Shown: piece by piece, positions 34,493 through 43,647 of the stretch
Layout of the letters: each line of letters opens with the position of its first letter
Numbering within the stretch: the stretch's first letter is position 1
Source: Bacillus cereus G9842
GTDB taxonomy: Bacteria; Bacillota; Bacilli; Bacillales; Bacillaceae_G
DNA length: 64,000 nt
Direction of reading: 5' to 3'
NCBI RefSeq assembly: GCF_000021305.1
Contig: NC_011772.1
Span: 1,960,001 to 2,024,000, forward strand
Translations under genes and position numbers: made by a program
The notes under the pieces: model-generated
The model's input: the letters and a program-made list of their open reading frames with translations, nothing else
Database searches by the model: none
Told to the model about the DNA's origin: nothing

Positions 34493-35302
34493 ATGGATAG
34501 GAAATTAGGAATGTTTTTGAATACGAAACATATTGAAGTAAACGAAGGAATACAAAAAGCAAGGGAATGGGATTTAGAATATATTCAATTATATGCTATG
34601 AATAAAAACTTCAACTTAGCTAATATTCCAGTGGTAGAATGGACTGCTTTAAAGAAAAGCTTATCTTTTAATGGAATAAAGATTCCATCATTAGCAATTA
34701 GTTTTGGAGAAAATGGAATTACAGGAACAGAAGTTGACAGTGCAATAGATCAGATTAAATATATTACTGACAGAGGTTTGGAGCTGGGAGCAAAGATAAT
34801 AACAGCTCATATTGGGAAAGTTCCAGATGATGAAAAAAGTGAGTACTATGATAAAATGATACGGGTTTGTTATGAGATAGGGGAATTAGCATTCAAACTT
34901 GGGGGAGTCTTTGCTATTGAGACGGGATCTGAAAAAACAATAGTATTAAAACAATTTTTAGAAACTGTAAACTCGAAAGGACTAGCTGTTAACTTTGACC
35001 CAGCAAATTTAATAAGTGATGTAAATGAAAATCCGGAAGAAAGTTTATTACTATTAAAAGATTATATAGTACAAACTCATATTAAAGATTGTAAAGAAGT
35101 GAAAAGCGATCGTTCAAGTAAGTATATAGAAGTAGCAGTAGGAAATGGTGAAGTGGATTTCGATATATTTTTCAAAGTATTAGATGAAATTGGATTCGAC
35201 GGATATAACATGATTGAAAGAAATGATTATTTTGACGAACTGGATGGGATGAGTCAGTCGATAAATTTTGCAAAGAAGTACATACCAACTCAAAAGGAAT
35301 AA
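34493..35302 (+). CDS. Sugar phosphate isomerase/epimerase-like TIM barrel
   Basis: A 269-aa protein of the xylose isomerase-like/AP endonuclease 2 superfamily. Metal-site candidates appear in order: ITAHIGKVPD, FAIETGSE, VNFDPANLI, VQTHIKDCKE and MIERND. These match sugar isomerase/epimerase enzymes that use a divalent metal. GAAGGT precedes the ATG. The next gene (VOC family) follows closely and may be cotranscribed. The substrate is unknown. Confidence 0.87.
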   Translation: MDRKLGMFLNTKHIEVNEGIQKAREWDLEYIQLYAMNKNFNLANIPVVEWTALKKSLSFNGIKIPSLAISFGENGITGTEVDSAIDQIKYITDRGLELGAKIITAHIGKVPDDEKSEYYDKMIRVCYEIGELAFKLGGVFAIETGSEKTIVLKQFLETVNSKGLAVNFDPANLISDVNENPEESLLLLKDYIVQTHIKDCKEVKSDRSSKYIEVAVGNGEVDFDIFFKVLDEIGFDGYNMIERNDYFDELDGMSQSINFAKKYIPTQKE

Positions 35303-35358
35303 CGATAGCACCTGTGGAAACCTACATAGAATATAAAAAACCATTAGGGGGAAATGAA

Positions 35359-35742
35359 ATGATCCATAAAGTTGGACAAATTATGCTGTATGTAAATAAT
35401 CAAGATGAGGCAGTAAATTTTTGGACGGAAAAGGTAGGGTTTCATGTAGTAGCAGAGGAAGATAACAAGCAAGGAATGAGATGGATTGAAATCGCTCCGA
35501 CTAATGGTGCTGAAACGAGCATTATACTACATAATAAAGAAGTTATTTCGAAAATGAGCCCAGAATTAAATCTTGGTACACCGTCCTTAATGTTCTTCTC
35601 AGAAAATCTGGATCAATTATATGCAGATTTAAAAAATAAAAATGTTACTGTTGGAGAAATGGTAACTATGCCTTCTGGTAAAGTATTTAACTTTGCTGAT
35701 AGCGAAGGGAATTATTTTGCGGTTATGGAAAAGAACAAATAG
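35359..35742 (+). CDS. VOC family (glyoxalase/bleomycin resistance-like) protein
   Basis: A 127-aa single VOC domain: VGQIMLYVNNQDEAVNFWTEKVGFHVV, then MRWIEIAPTN and the C-terminal GKVFNFADSEGNYFAVME. The glyoxalase, dioxygenase and antibiotic-resistance branches cannot be separated from the sequence. The ATG at 35359 has AGGGGG 7 bases upstream. A longer GTG start at 35314 lacks such a site. Confidence 0.87.
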   Translation: MIHKVGQIMLYVNNQDEAVNFWTEKVGFHVVAEEDNKQGMRWIEIAPTNGAETSIILHNKEVISKMSPELNLGTPSLMFFSENLDQLYADLKNKNVTVGEMVTMPSGKVFNFADSEGNYFAVMEKNK

Positions 35743-35757
35743 TAATATTACTATGTG

Positions 35758-35790
35758 AAAATCCCCCTCAAATATATTGAGGGGGATTAC
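35758..35790. terminator. Bidirectional terminator
   Basis: Arms AATCCCCCTCAA and TTGAGGGGGATT around ATATA, between convergent genes. Confidence 0.85.
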
Positions 35791-36425
35791 ATGTTTGAAG
35801 TGGATTTTTCATTAGAGAATTGATTAATATAAAATACGCCTTTTTCAATGGCTGTCTCAATATAACCAACGATTTGGTCAAACGTAAACACTTGTAAGTC
35901 TTCATGCAAATTTTGCTCCGGATACAACATATCTTCAAAAAGATACTTTCGAAAAGAAAAAACGTTTTCTTTAGAAACTTCTTCAATATCCATGATGTGA
36001 GCCTCTTGGTTGAGAAGAGAGAAGAGTTGCTGTTCTGTATCGTAATGATGAAGCAACTTTGCATTTAATAATTTAAAATCGTTATAGTACAGGGGTGCGA
36101 TCGTTTCGTCATTTTCGATTCTATTTTTTAGCCAAGGTAGAAAAAAGCCGCTTAGCCAATTGTCATCGGCAATGAGATGGGTGTAATAGCCTAAGAGAAA
36201 AGGGGAATCCATATGAGCTTTATATTTTTGAAAAAAAGAATTGAAATCTATCCTTCTCGTATAGTTTTTCGTTGTACCAGCGTAAAAGTGTGAAGTTCCT
36301 TTTTCTTCTGCTGAATGAACCGCATCAGGGGCTACACCTCCAAGTATGAAAGAAGTTTTATCTTGGATATATAGTTTTTCGGCAATCTTGATAGCGATAA
36401 TAGCATGCATAATTCGTGATCCCAT
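35787..36425 (-). CDS. Zinc-dependent phospholipase C-like hydrolase
   Basis: A 212-aa protein with MGSRIMHAIIAIKIAEKL, GGVAPDAVH, TSHFY, LGYYTHLIADDNW and helical parts. The His/Asp spacing is that of the zinc-dependent phospholipase C/HD-like family. The function in Bacillus is not defined. I chose the ATG at 36425 because GAGGTG lies 6 bases upstream; a GTG 3 codons earlier overlaps that site. It lies about 30 bp downstream of the quinone oxidoreductase gene on the same strand and could be cotranscribed. Confidence 0.75.
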   Translation of the reverse strand: MGSRIMHAIIAIKIAEKLYIQDKTSFILGGVAPDAVHSAEEKGTSHFYAGTTKNYTRRIDFNSFFQKYKAHMDSPFLLGYYTHLIADDNWLSGFFLPWLKNRIENDETIAPLYYNDFKLLNAKLLHHYDTEQQLFSLLNQEAHIMDIEEVSKENVFSFRKYLFEDMLYPEQNLHEDLQVFTFDQIVGYIETAIEKGVFYINQFSNEKSTSNM

Positions 36426-36454
36426 GAATGACACCTCGGTTTCAAGTATTCATT

Positions 36455-37441
36455 TCAGGAAGAGGACTGAACAGTTAGTATTACTTTCCCTGTACTTTTT
36501 CTACTTTCGACCCATTCATGTGCTTTCCCTGCATCTTGAAGCGGAAAAGATTTCGTTGCTTTTACTTTTAGACTGCCATCACGTAAATAACGGAAAACTT
36601 CATTTGCAGTTTCTTGGAGTAGTTCAGGACGTTTTTTTCGTGTAGTGCCAAAGCTAAAACCGAGTATAGAGCGACAACTTGCGTGTAAATCTTTCGTTTG
36701 GAAATTACCAATTTCACCGCTAGCATTACCGAAATGAATGAGGCGACCATAATAAGCGAGACAATTTAAACTTTTTTCTGAAACCGTTCCAGAAATAGAG
36801 TCTAAAATTACATCAACCCCTTCACCGTTTGTCAGTTCGTTGACTTTCTTTACAAAATCCTCATCTTGGTGACAAATAACATAATCAGCTCCAGCATTTA
36901 AAGCTATTTTTCTTTTTACTTCACTTCCGACAGTACCAATAACGGTTCCAGCCCCTAATCGTTTTGCAAGTTGAATAGCTGTTGTACCAATTCCGCCAGC
37001 CGCAGCATGAATGAGTACAGACTCGCCTTGTTGAAGCCTTGCAACATTTGCGAGTAAATTATAGCTTGTAAAAGATACAATCGGACAAGCAGCTGCAGTT
37101 TGAAAATCGACTTCATCAGGTAAAACGAAAGTAAGGTTTTCGTTTGCGACAACGTATTCTGCGTAAGATCCATTTTGAGGAAAAGCAATGACACGTTGTC
37201 CAGGATGAATATTTTTCACTTGAGAACCGACACGTTCTACAATACCAGCGGCATCTATCCCTGGTATAAAAGGTAGTGCTTTATTTCCTTTTTTACCATA
37301 ACGGGATTTAATATCGGCGAAATTCACACTAGTAGCAACAACACGAATTAAAACTTGATCTTCTGAAATAGCGGGTATATCCACATCTGTATATTTCATC
37401 ACTTCAGGACCACCGAACGACGTTACAACGATAGCTTTCAT
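36455..37441 (-). CDS. Zinc-independent quinone oxidoreductase (MDR family)
   Basis: A 328-aa member of the medium-chain reductase family. It has the N-terminal GroES-like fold (MKAIVVTSFGGPEVMKYTDVDIP), the QOR signature and the Rossmann motif (VLIHAAAGGIGTTAIQLAKRLGAGTVIGTVGS). Zinc ligands of alcohol dehydrogenases are absent, so it is a quinone reductase-type enzyme using NADPH. AGGAGG precedes the ATG. Next to it on the same strand is the phospholipase C-like gene. Confidence 0.92.
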   Translation of the reverse strand: MKAIVVTSFGGPEVMKYTDVDIPAISEDQVLIRVVATSVNFADIKSRYGKKGNKALPFIPGIDAAGIVERVGSQVKNIHPGQRVIAFPQNGSYAEYVVANENLTFVLPDEVDFQTAAACPIVSFTSYNLLANVARLQQGESVLIHAAAGGIGTTAIQLAKRLGAGTVIGTVGSEVKRKIALNAGADYVICHQDEDFVKKVNELTNGEGVDVILDSISGTVSEKSLNCLAYYGRLIHFGNASGEIGNFQTKDLHASCRSILGFSFGTTRKKRPELLQETANEVFRYLRDGSLKVKATKSFPLQDAGKAHEWVESRKSTGKVILTVQSSS

Positions 37442-37644
37442 TATATGTCCTCCTAAATTTGACTATATAAATCATTTTAAATCGTCATTAGAAATTGGAA
37501 AATTATATAATAGTTATGTGTGATTATAAGTGAAGCTTATGAACTGATTGAATCATTATATTAATTTATATAAAAAAATTGAAAAATCGAACGAAATAGT
37601 AATTACTTGCCAATATATAGTGTAGGACAAAGGAGGGATGGTAT

Positions 37645-38223
37645 GTGAAGGATGAAACAGTGTATACAAATTTAATCCAATTGACTTTATCAGGAAATAA
37701 AGAAGCGTATAGCGAATTGTATGATAAAACGATTCAAGAAGTATATAAAACAGCACATTTTTTAATTGAAGATAAAACAGATGTAGATGATGTCGTTCAA
37801 GAAATATACATACAACTATATGAATCGCTTCGTAAGTATGATAGTGAGAAGCCATTTCGTCCTTGGCTAATTGGACTTGCGATTAAACAAATTCACTCTT
37901 ATAGAAGAAAGAGGTGGATGCGACTACGCATTATAAAAAAAGCAGAAGAGCAAAGAAAACCAGTACAAATTGATTTTTCTAACGATGTTGTAAGTAAAAT
38001 ATCAAACAAAAAACTAATTGAACTCATTCATAAATTACCGTATAAATTGAAACAAGTTATTATCTTAAGATACTTACACGATTATTCACAAGAAGAAGTA
38101 GCACAAATATTACATATTCCAATTGGTACTGTGAAATCTAGAATTCATTCGGCATTAAAGAAACTACGTCAAAAAGAGCAAGTAGAAGAAATCTTTTTAG
38201 GAGAGGTAGGGAATGTGAAATGA
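37645..38223 (+). CDS. ECF-type RNA polymerase sigma factor
   Basis: A 192-aa sigma-70 family factor of the extracytoplasmic function class. Region 2 (DVDDVVQEIYIQLYESLRKYD and FRPWLIGLAIKQIHSYRRKR) and region 4 (LPYKLKQVIILRYLHDYSQEEVAQILHIPIGTVKSRIHSALKKLR) are present. The GTG at 37645 is chosen because AAAGGAGGG lies 6 bases upstream. The last 4 bases overlap the anti-sigma gene, so the pair is translationally coupled. I do not see a clear ECF-type promoter upstream. Confidence 0.93.
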   Translation: MKDETVYTNLIQLTLSGNKEAYSELYDKTIQEVYKTAHFLIEDKTDVDDVVQEIYIQLYESLRKYDSEKPFRPWLIGLAIKQIHSYRRKRWMRLRIIKKAEEQRKPVQIDFSNDVVSKISNKKLIELIHKLPYKLKQVIILRYLHDYSQEEVAQILHIPIGTVKSRIHSALKKLRQKEQVEEIFLGEVGNVK

Positions 38224-38900
38224 GTTTAGATTGTAGAGTTAGAGAATCTATACGAGAAGAAGCGAAGGGGATTGTTGCCCCGCCGGAGTTAAAAGAAAAA
38301 GTAATCGTTCAAATTAAAATGAATCAAGGAGGGCGTAAGAGAAAGAAACATCTTATTGCAGGAGTGCTTGCAGCAGCTCTTTTAATCCCGACGACTGGTT
38401 TTGCGTATCAATCTATTATGGCGGATGGTATATACGGATCTTTTGAGAATTTAAAAAAACATGCCGGAGCAATGGCATTAGAAACGTATATGCGTTTTAA
38501 TGCAAAATTATCAGAAGCGAAAGATGAAATGGGTACGAAGGAATATGAAGAGTTTACAAAAGAAATGAAAAAATTAACTAGTGCAAAGCTTGCGTACGGA
38601 GATTCGAACGGTAATATAGATTACGATCAATTATCACCAGCTAAAAAAGAGGAATTGAAAAAGGTAGTAATGGAGCTTCATCCGTATTTTGATAAATTAA
38701 ATGGCCATAAATCTAGTAAAGAAGTACTAACTCCTGAAGAGTATGAACAATATATGGAGGCATTAATGTCATATCAAACTGTGTTAGTAAAAACGAAATC
38801 GAGTGGCGGGATAACAGTAGAAGAAGTACCTGAGGCGTACAAAGAAAGATTTATTAAAGCGGAGCAGTTTATGGAGTATGTAGATGAAAAGGTGAGATAA
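38220..38900 (+). CDS. DUF3600 anti-sigma factor
   Basis: A 226-aa protein. A short cytoplasmic N-terminus (MSLDCRVRESIREEAKGIVAPPELKEKVI) carries the sigma-binding region. One membrane helix follows at about residues 44-62 (LIAGVLAAALLIPTTGFAYQ), then the extracytoplasmic DUF3600 domain. It starts inside the sigma gene by ATGA overlap. The pair is a standard Bacillus ECF sigma/anti-sigma unit that responds to an envelope signal. The signal is unknown. Confidence 0.88.
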   Translation: MSLDCRVRESIREEAKGIVAPPELKEKVIVQIKMNQGGRKRKKHLIAGVLAAALLIPTTGFAYQSIMADGIYGSFENLKKHAGAMALETYMRFNAKLSEAKDEMGTKEYEEFTKEMKKLTSAKLAYGDSNGNIDYDQLSPAKKEELKKVVMELHPYFDKLNGHKSSKEVLTPEEYEQYMEALMSYQTVLVKTKSSGGITVEEVPEAYKERFIKAEQFMEYVDEKVR

Positions 38901-38961
38901 GTAAAAAAGCTCAAAGCTTTCTTTCGTTTAACTATTACATATTGAATATGTAAACAATAAA

Positions 38962-39003
38962 AAATGAGTATACAATCTACGTGATTGTATACTCATTTTA
39001 TTA
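38962..39003. terminator. Bidirectional terminator
   Basis: Arms AATGAGTATACAATC and GATTGTATACTCATT around TACGT, between convergent genes. Confidence 0.87.
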
Positions 39004-40950
39004 TTACTTAAATTTCCTTACCGCATGAATAGCGACTCTTACAAGTAATATCGCACTTATAAATAAACCACCGTAACCAACGACACTTAAAAATTGATCA
39101 TTTGGCTCTGTCGCACTGTTTGCTAAATGCAATACGCCTACCGAAATCCCACCAAATGCAGTTCCAATAAATGCAATGAGGAATTGTGAGATAAATGTAG
39201 TAATAAACGATGCATTTGTTTCGTCAGAGAAAAAGCCAACCTTAACGGATAGTTCTCCGTTTTCTAGTTTTGAACTTAAATCATCTAGTTTTCTAGGAAT
39301 GCGTCGCATGGCAGGTAACATAGCGAGTAATTCGTTTGTTGCAGCTTCTTTTAAACTAGAATAATTGTTAACTGACATGAAACTAGCTGCATGATCTTTC
39401 GCAAAGCGTTTCGCTTCGTCCATTAAATTGAATTCGGGATTTAGTTGCAGCATCGTTCCTTCTAGCGTAATTAGAGAACGGAAAGCCCCTGCAACCATTG
39501 GATAAAATGCTAATTCAAACTCAGCGATTATTTGAAATAGCCCCTGAATGAATTCTTCAGAACCATTTGTAGAACCATACGTACTTTGGATTAATAATTG
39601 ACTGATAGATTGTTCTAATTCCTCTTTATCAACATTTGGCTTCTTTTCAACTAATTGAAGCAGTCCATCAAGCAAGACATAAGAATTTTTGCGCTCAAAG
39701 CCGATAAGTAGTCGCTTGAATGCATCTTGTTGTAGTGTTCCTAATCGCCCGACGGAACCGAAATCAAGTAATGCAGGTGTGCCATCACGAAGAACATACA
39801 CATTACCTGGATGAGGGTCTGCATGGAAAATACCTTTAAAGAAAATTTGCTCTAAAATACAATCAAAGAGTTGTCGTTGTACTTTTTTCGTATCAATTTG
39901 TAATTCATTTAATAATGCTGACCCACTTTTAACACTTACTCCATCTAAAAATTCAAGCACAAGTATTTTTGAATTACTGTATTCTTTATATACTTTCGGT
40001 ATTTTTACTTTCGTTTCGCTATTTTTTAGTGAATCAGACACTTGTTCGAAGTTACGAGCCTCAATTTTGAAATCAATTTCTTCTTTCATTGCGATGGAGA
40101 AGCCATGTGCTAAATCAAGAAATCCGATATTTTTAGCCCAAGTTGATTTGTTGGAAATCCATAAAGAAAAATGAATTAAAATATCTAAGTCACGTTTAAT
40201 TGTCTCAGAAATATTAGGACGTAGTAGTTTAACGACGACATCCTGGTCGTTTTCTTTCAACTTCGCTTTATGTACTTGGCCAATAGAGGCGGCAGCTAAC
40301 GGTTCCATTTCAAAGGAGCTGAAAATTTCATCTTTTGGTATATGTAGTTCCTTTTTTAATATTTCTTCAACTTGTTTTTGTGATAAACGCGTTACATTTT
40401 CCTGAAGGTTTGATAACTCGTGAATAAAAGCAGGTGGTAATAAATCAGAGCGAGTTGATAAAACTTGTCCGAATTTAATAAATACACCGCCGCATTCTTC
40501 TAGTGTATTTCGAAGTGAAGTGGCGAGCTTACGATCTGCTTCTGGCGAGCGCTTTAAAGCTAAATATTTACCCATTCCGTGTTTTATTGCAATAGAAGAG
40601 ACACGCATATATCTTTTTTGTCTACCAACCTTTGCGAAGAATTTTGAAATAGGATTTCGGCTTTCCGTTACTACGTCATCCATTTCGCCTCGTCTAATAG
40701 GATCAAATAATTCAAAAACTAGGTAACAAAGCATGGATACAATTAATGAGCTTCCTAGCCAAAAATATCTATCAACACCGACAACCGATTCATCTTGATA
40801 GCGTAAATATAAAAACCAATACAGAGCTGACGTAAGTGAAACACCTAAAGTTGCTGCACTTGCTTGTTTGAAAAGATTTAGTTTTGTACCAATTAGTCGA
40901 CCACTAATAAAAGACATAATGATTGCTAGTAGAAAAAATTGAAAAAACAT
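39004..40950 (-). CDS. AarF/UbiB-family ABC1 kinase-like protein
   Basis: A 648-aa protein. It has two N-terminal hydrophobic segments (residues 1-25 and 35-80), the ABC1 kinase-like domain, and two C-terminal membrane helices (about 585-645). The domain motifs are KxGQ-type FIKFGQVLSTRSDLLPPAF, AAASIGQVHKA, VVKLLRPN, FHADPHPGNV and LLDFGSVGRLG. The UbiB family is an atypical kinase-like group tied to quinone metabolism and lipid homeostasis in other organisms. AGGAGG precedes the ATG. Its role in Bacillus is not established. Confidence 0.9.
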   Translation of the reverse strand: MFFQFFLLAIIMSFISGRLIGTKLNLFKQASAATLGVSLTSALYWFLYLRYQDESVVGVDRYFWLGSSLIVSMLCYLVFELFDPIRRGEMDDVVTESRNPISKFFAKVGRQKRYMRVSSIAIKHGMGKYLALKRSPEADRKLATSLRNTLEECGGVFIKFGQVLSTRSDLLPPAFIHELSNLQENVTRLSQKQVEEILKKELHIPKDEIFSSFEMEPLAAASIGQVHKAKLKENDQDVVVKLLRPNISETIKRDLDILIHFSLWISNKSTWAKNIGFLDLAHGFSIAMKEEIDFKIEARNFEQVSDSLKNSETKVKIPKVYKEYSNSKILVLEFLDGVSVKSGSALLNELQIDTKKVQRQLFDCILEQIFFKGIFHADPHPGNVYVLRDGTPALLDFGSVGRLGTLQQDAFKRLLIGFERKNSYVLLDGLLQLVEKKPNVDKEELEQSISQLLIQSTYGSTNGSEEFIQGLFQIIAEFELAFYPMVAGAFRSLITLEGTMLQLNPEFNLMDEAKRFAKDHAASFMSVNNYSSLKEAATNELLAMLPAMRRIPRKLDDLSSKLENGELSVKVGFFSDETNASFITTFISQFLIAFIGTAFGGISVGVLHLANSATEPNDQFLSVVGYGGLFISAILLVRVAIHAVRKFK

Positions 40951-41060
40951 TGTATCATTCCTCCGAATTTTATTCGATAACTGTATTATACAGGAATATA
41001 ATTATTCTAAAAACAAGCCAAGGAGGTACAATCCTTGACTTGCACGATTAAATAGAGCAT

Positions 41061-41495
41061 TCAATTATATTTTTTCATCGTTGCATTGTCCTTTTGTATA
41101 AAACAATCTAATAGTGAATAACCAGCTATTAAACTAATTATCGTAACAAAAGTTGTATTTATAAGAATAACATTAGCTAAATAAGGTAGGTATTCGCCAA
41201 GTGGTGAGAAAAGTAGTGCTGGAGAAAAGGAAATTAATATTGTAGGCACTGTAATAGCGATAAACTTATCCGGTTGAAAACTCCAGTTTTGTTTACTTGT
41301 TTCGTGATTAATGGATTGAAGGAATCGTAATAAAATGCCGACCAAAAGAGGAAAGAGTGTAAAGTAGAATAATCTTGGATAAACGTTAAAGTTCACTTGC
41401 GCGTCTGTATCTAAATAAAATTGAATCTTCACTCCAACAAATAATAATAAGACGATAAATAATGTGAAGCAGAGGTATAGCATTACTCTTTGCAT
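41061..41495 (-). CDS. Small polytopic membrane protein, unknown
   Basis: A 144-aa protein with four hydrophobic segments (about residues 5-22, 40-60, 78-98 and 105-130). I chose the ATG at 41495 because AAGGATGGTGG lies upstream; an in-frame start 18 codons earlier is less well placed. No family is recognised. Confidence 0.65.
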   Translation of the reverse strand: MQRVMLYLCFTLFIVLLLFVGVKIQFYLDTDAQVNFNVYPRLFYFTLFPLLVGILLRFLQSINHETSKQNWSFQPDKFIAITVPTILISFSPALLFSPLGEYLPYLANVILINTTFVTIISLIAGYSLLDCFIQKDNATMKKYN

Positions 41496-41535
41496 TATAT
41501 TCCACCATCCTTTACTCAAAATATATTCAAAAAAA

Positions 41536-41578
41536 GAAGAGATATACAATAACTACTGTTGTATATCTCTTCTTTTAC
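41536..41578 (-). terminator. Terminator downstream of the MBL-fold gene
   Basis: Arms AAGAAGAGATATACAA and TTGTATATCTCTTCTT. The minus-strand side of the hairpin is followed by a T-run and lies just after the stop codon of the MBL-fold gene. Confidence 0.75.
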
Positions 41579-41580
41579 TG

Positions 41581-42552
41581 TTAGTTAATAGTGGAGTTTG
41601 CTTTTTCTTGCTTCGTGAAATAATCAATAATGCCCATCGCACTAATTTCTATATCTAGATGTAAAATGTTATAAACGGAATGATCTGCTGGAACGTTTAA
41701 CTTTGTAAGATGAGAAGAGATTTTATCCATTAATAAAGTTTGTAAAGCTTTAGTCGCTTCATCGAAATCATTATACTGTTCAAAGACTTCCTTACCAGTA
41801 TGAACGAAAATAGGTAGCCAATGTTCCAGTTGATTATATATTTCTGTAACATGAGAGGATGCGCCGTAATGACCGAAATAAATAGTATCTACATTCATGC
41901 TTTGAATGTGATTTTTAGAAGCAATCATCGCATCTGGTTGGAATTGTGAAGGGGACGTTGATGGTAGATATAACTCTACATCAACGTCTGCGAGTTCTCT
42001 ATAATAAATTCCAATTGTATCGCCAGTAAAAATCCCGTTTGTTAATGAATCGTGAATGCTAATATGGTGCTTCGCATGCCCTGGTGTATCATAAAATGTA
42101 AGGATGCGGTCTTCTGCAATTTTTAACGTATCACCATGTTGTACAATATGAACACGTTCTTCTTCAATTGGAAGAATTGGATCAAAGAGTTTATCGAAAT
42201 CTTCTTTGTACACAGCTTTTGCACCTAAAATAAGTTTTGTTGGATCAATCATATGACGAGCACCACGAGAATGCACATATAACGTAGCATTTGGGCATTT
42301 TTCCATCATTAAACCAGCAGCACCGGCGTGATCTAAATGAACATGTGTAACGATAATGTTTTTAACTTCGTTTAAATCAATATGTAATTGTTGTAAGCCG
42401 TCTAAAATATACGGAAGAGAAGGGGCTGCACAAGTTTCAATTAAAGTAATATCTTCACCTAATAAAACGTACGTACCTGTTCGTTCATTATGCTGTAAAT
42501 CGAAATCATCAATAAGATATAGGTGAGAAGATAATTGCTCTACTTTTTTCAT
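41581..42552 (-). CDS. MBL-fold metallo-hydrolase
   Basis: A 323-aa metallo-beta-lactamase fold hydrolase. The metal-site motif THVHLDHAGAAG, the later GHAKHHISI and GDTIG, and the C-terminal YFGHYGAS are visible. It is similar to hydrolases acting on thioesters or on small esters. The ATG at 42552 is chosen because AAGGAG lies 8 bases upstream; a GTG 3 codons earlier overlaps that site. Substrate unknown. Confidence 0.87.
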   Translation of the reverse strand: MKKVEQLSSHLYLIDDFDLQHNERTGTYVLLGEDITLIETCAAPSLPYILDGLQQLHIDLNEVKNIIVTHVHLDHAGAAGLMMEKCPNATLYVHSRGARHMIDPTKLILGAKAVYKEDFDKLFDPILPIEEERVHIVQHGDTLKIAEDRILTFYDTPGHAKHHISIHDSLTNGIFTGDTIGIYYRELADVDVELYLPSTSPSQFQPDAMIASKNHIQSMNVDTIYFGHYGASSHVTEIYNQLEHWLPIFVHTGKEVFEQYNDFDEATKALQTLLMDKISSHLTKLNVPADHSVYNILHLDIEISAMGIIDYFTKQEKANSTIN

Positions 42553-42600
42553 ATTTACCACTCCTTATATATTACATGTTTCTATTATACGCTAAAATAG

Positions 42601-42640
42601 AAAAAAGGCAGAAAACGAAAGCTCGTCTTCTGCCTTTTGT
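42601..42640. terminator. Bidirectional terminator
   Basis: Arms AAAAGGCAGAA and TTCTGCCTTTT around a loop of about 16 bases, between the 69-aa membrane protein gene and the MBL-fold gene. Confidence 0.75.
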
Positions 42641-42647
42641 AATACTA

Positions 42648-42857
42648 TTATTTCGTTTGTTGTTTATTAATAGACATAATGAACAGTCCAACAATCCCAC
42701 CAACTAATGGAAGCATAATTTCTCCTGCTAAATTAAAGTAGGAGCTTAAGAATAAACCATTTACATCGATTACCCAGCCAGTAACATACAATAACATCAT
42801 ATATAGTACGAAATAAAACTCGCGATTTGAAATCGTTTCATGTTGTGCAGTTTTCAT
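42648..42857 (-). CDS. Small two-helix membrane protein
   Basis: A 69-aa protein: an N-terminal polar segment (MKTAQHETISNREFYF) and two hydrophobic helices (LYMMLLYVTGWVI and IMLPLVGGIVGLFIMS). The ATG at 42857 is chosen because AAGGATGG lies 8 bases upstream. The function is unknown. Confidence 0.7.
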   Translation of the reverse strand: MKTAQHETISNREFYFVLYMMLLYVTGWVIDVNGLFLSSYFNLAGEIMLPLVGGIVGLFIMSINKQQTK

Positions 42858-43081
42858 AATGAACACCATCCTTTTCTTTTATAATGGAATATAAACTGTC
42901 ACATTTTATTCACATTTCGATTGTAAAACTTTCCATCATAAAAGTCTAGTAGTTTGTGCCGAATTTTCGAACGGAAATAAAGCGCTATCATTATAGCGTA
43001 TAAGTACGTAATAAGAGCTGTATATTCACGAATGTAGTATAGTATAAACATAGAATGATAGTGAAGAGAGGGGCAAAGACA

Positions 43082-43564
43082 ATGACAGTTTATAATTTTT
43101 CAGCTAAAACAATTACAGGTGAAGAAAAATCGTTAAAAGATTACGAAGGAAAAGCACTTCTTATTGTAAATGTAGCTAGTAAATGTGGTTTCACACCGCA
43201 ATATAAAGGATTACAAGAGGTGTATGATAAATATAAAGACCAAGGACTCGAAATACTCGGATTTCCTTGTAACCAATTCGGGGGACAAGAACCAGGTACA
43301 GAAGCGGACATTACTAGTTTTTGTGAATTAAACTACGGTGTAAACTTCCCAATGTTTGCAAAGGTTGATGTGAAAGGTGATAAGGCTCATCCTTTATATA
43401 CATACATGACAGAACAAGCACCAGGTTTACTCGGTATGAAAGCAGTGAAATGGAATTTTACGAAGTTTTTAATCGGAAAAGACGGGAAAGTAGTAGGGCG
43501 TTTTGCGCCGCAGACGAAGCCGGTAGATTTAGAGGTTGAGATTGAGAAGGTACTTGGAGAATAA
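43082..43564 (+). CDS. bsaA: Glutathione peroxidase-family thiol peroxidase
   Basis: A 160-aa peroxidase. The catalytic Cys lies in NVASKCGFTPQYKGL, then GFPCNQFGGQEPG and KWNFTKFLI, all GPx-family signatures. Bacillus has no glutathione, so it most likely uses thioredoxin or bacillithiol as reductant. The ATG at 43082 follows GAGGGG. A bidirectional terminator lies after it. Confidence 0.92.
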   Translation: MTVYNFSAKTITGEEKSLKDYEGKALLIVNVASKCGFTPQYKGLQEVYDKYKDQGLEILGFPCNQFGGQEPGTEADITSFCELNYGVNFPMFAKVDVKGDKAHPLYTYMTEQAPGLLGMKAVKWNFTKFLIGKDGKVVGRFAPQTKPVDLEVEIEKVLGE

Positions 43565-43581
43565 TTAGGAGTTTCACTTTA

Positions 43582-43630
43582 TTAAAAAACGTCTCAAAGA
43601 ACAATGTAGTTCTTTGAGACGTTTTCTTTA
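43582..43630. terminator. Bidirectional terminator
   Basis: Arms AAAACGTCTCAAAGAAC and GTTCTTTGAGACGTTTTC around a 6-base loop, between the glutathione peroxidase gene and the transglutaminase gene. Confidence 0.9.
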
Positions 43631-43647
43631 AACTCACATTTTCAAGA

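Noticed and set aside
34089..34562. Minus-strand frame spanning the helicase end and the following gap
   Set aside because: It overlaps the helicase, a terminator and the next gene, and its composition (Phe/Leu/Ser-rich) is that of a shadow frame.
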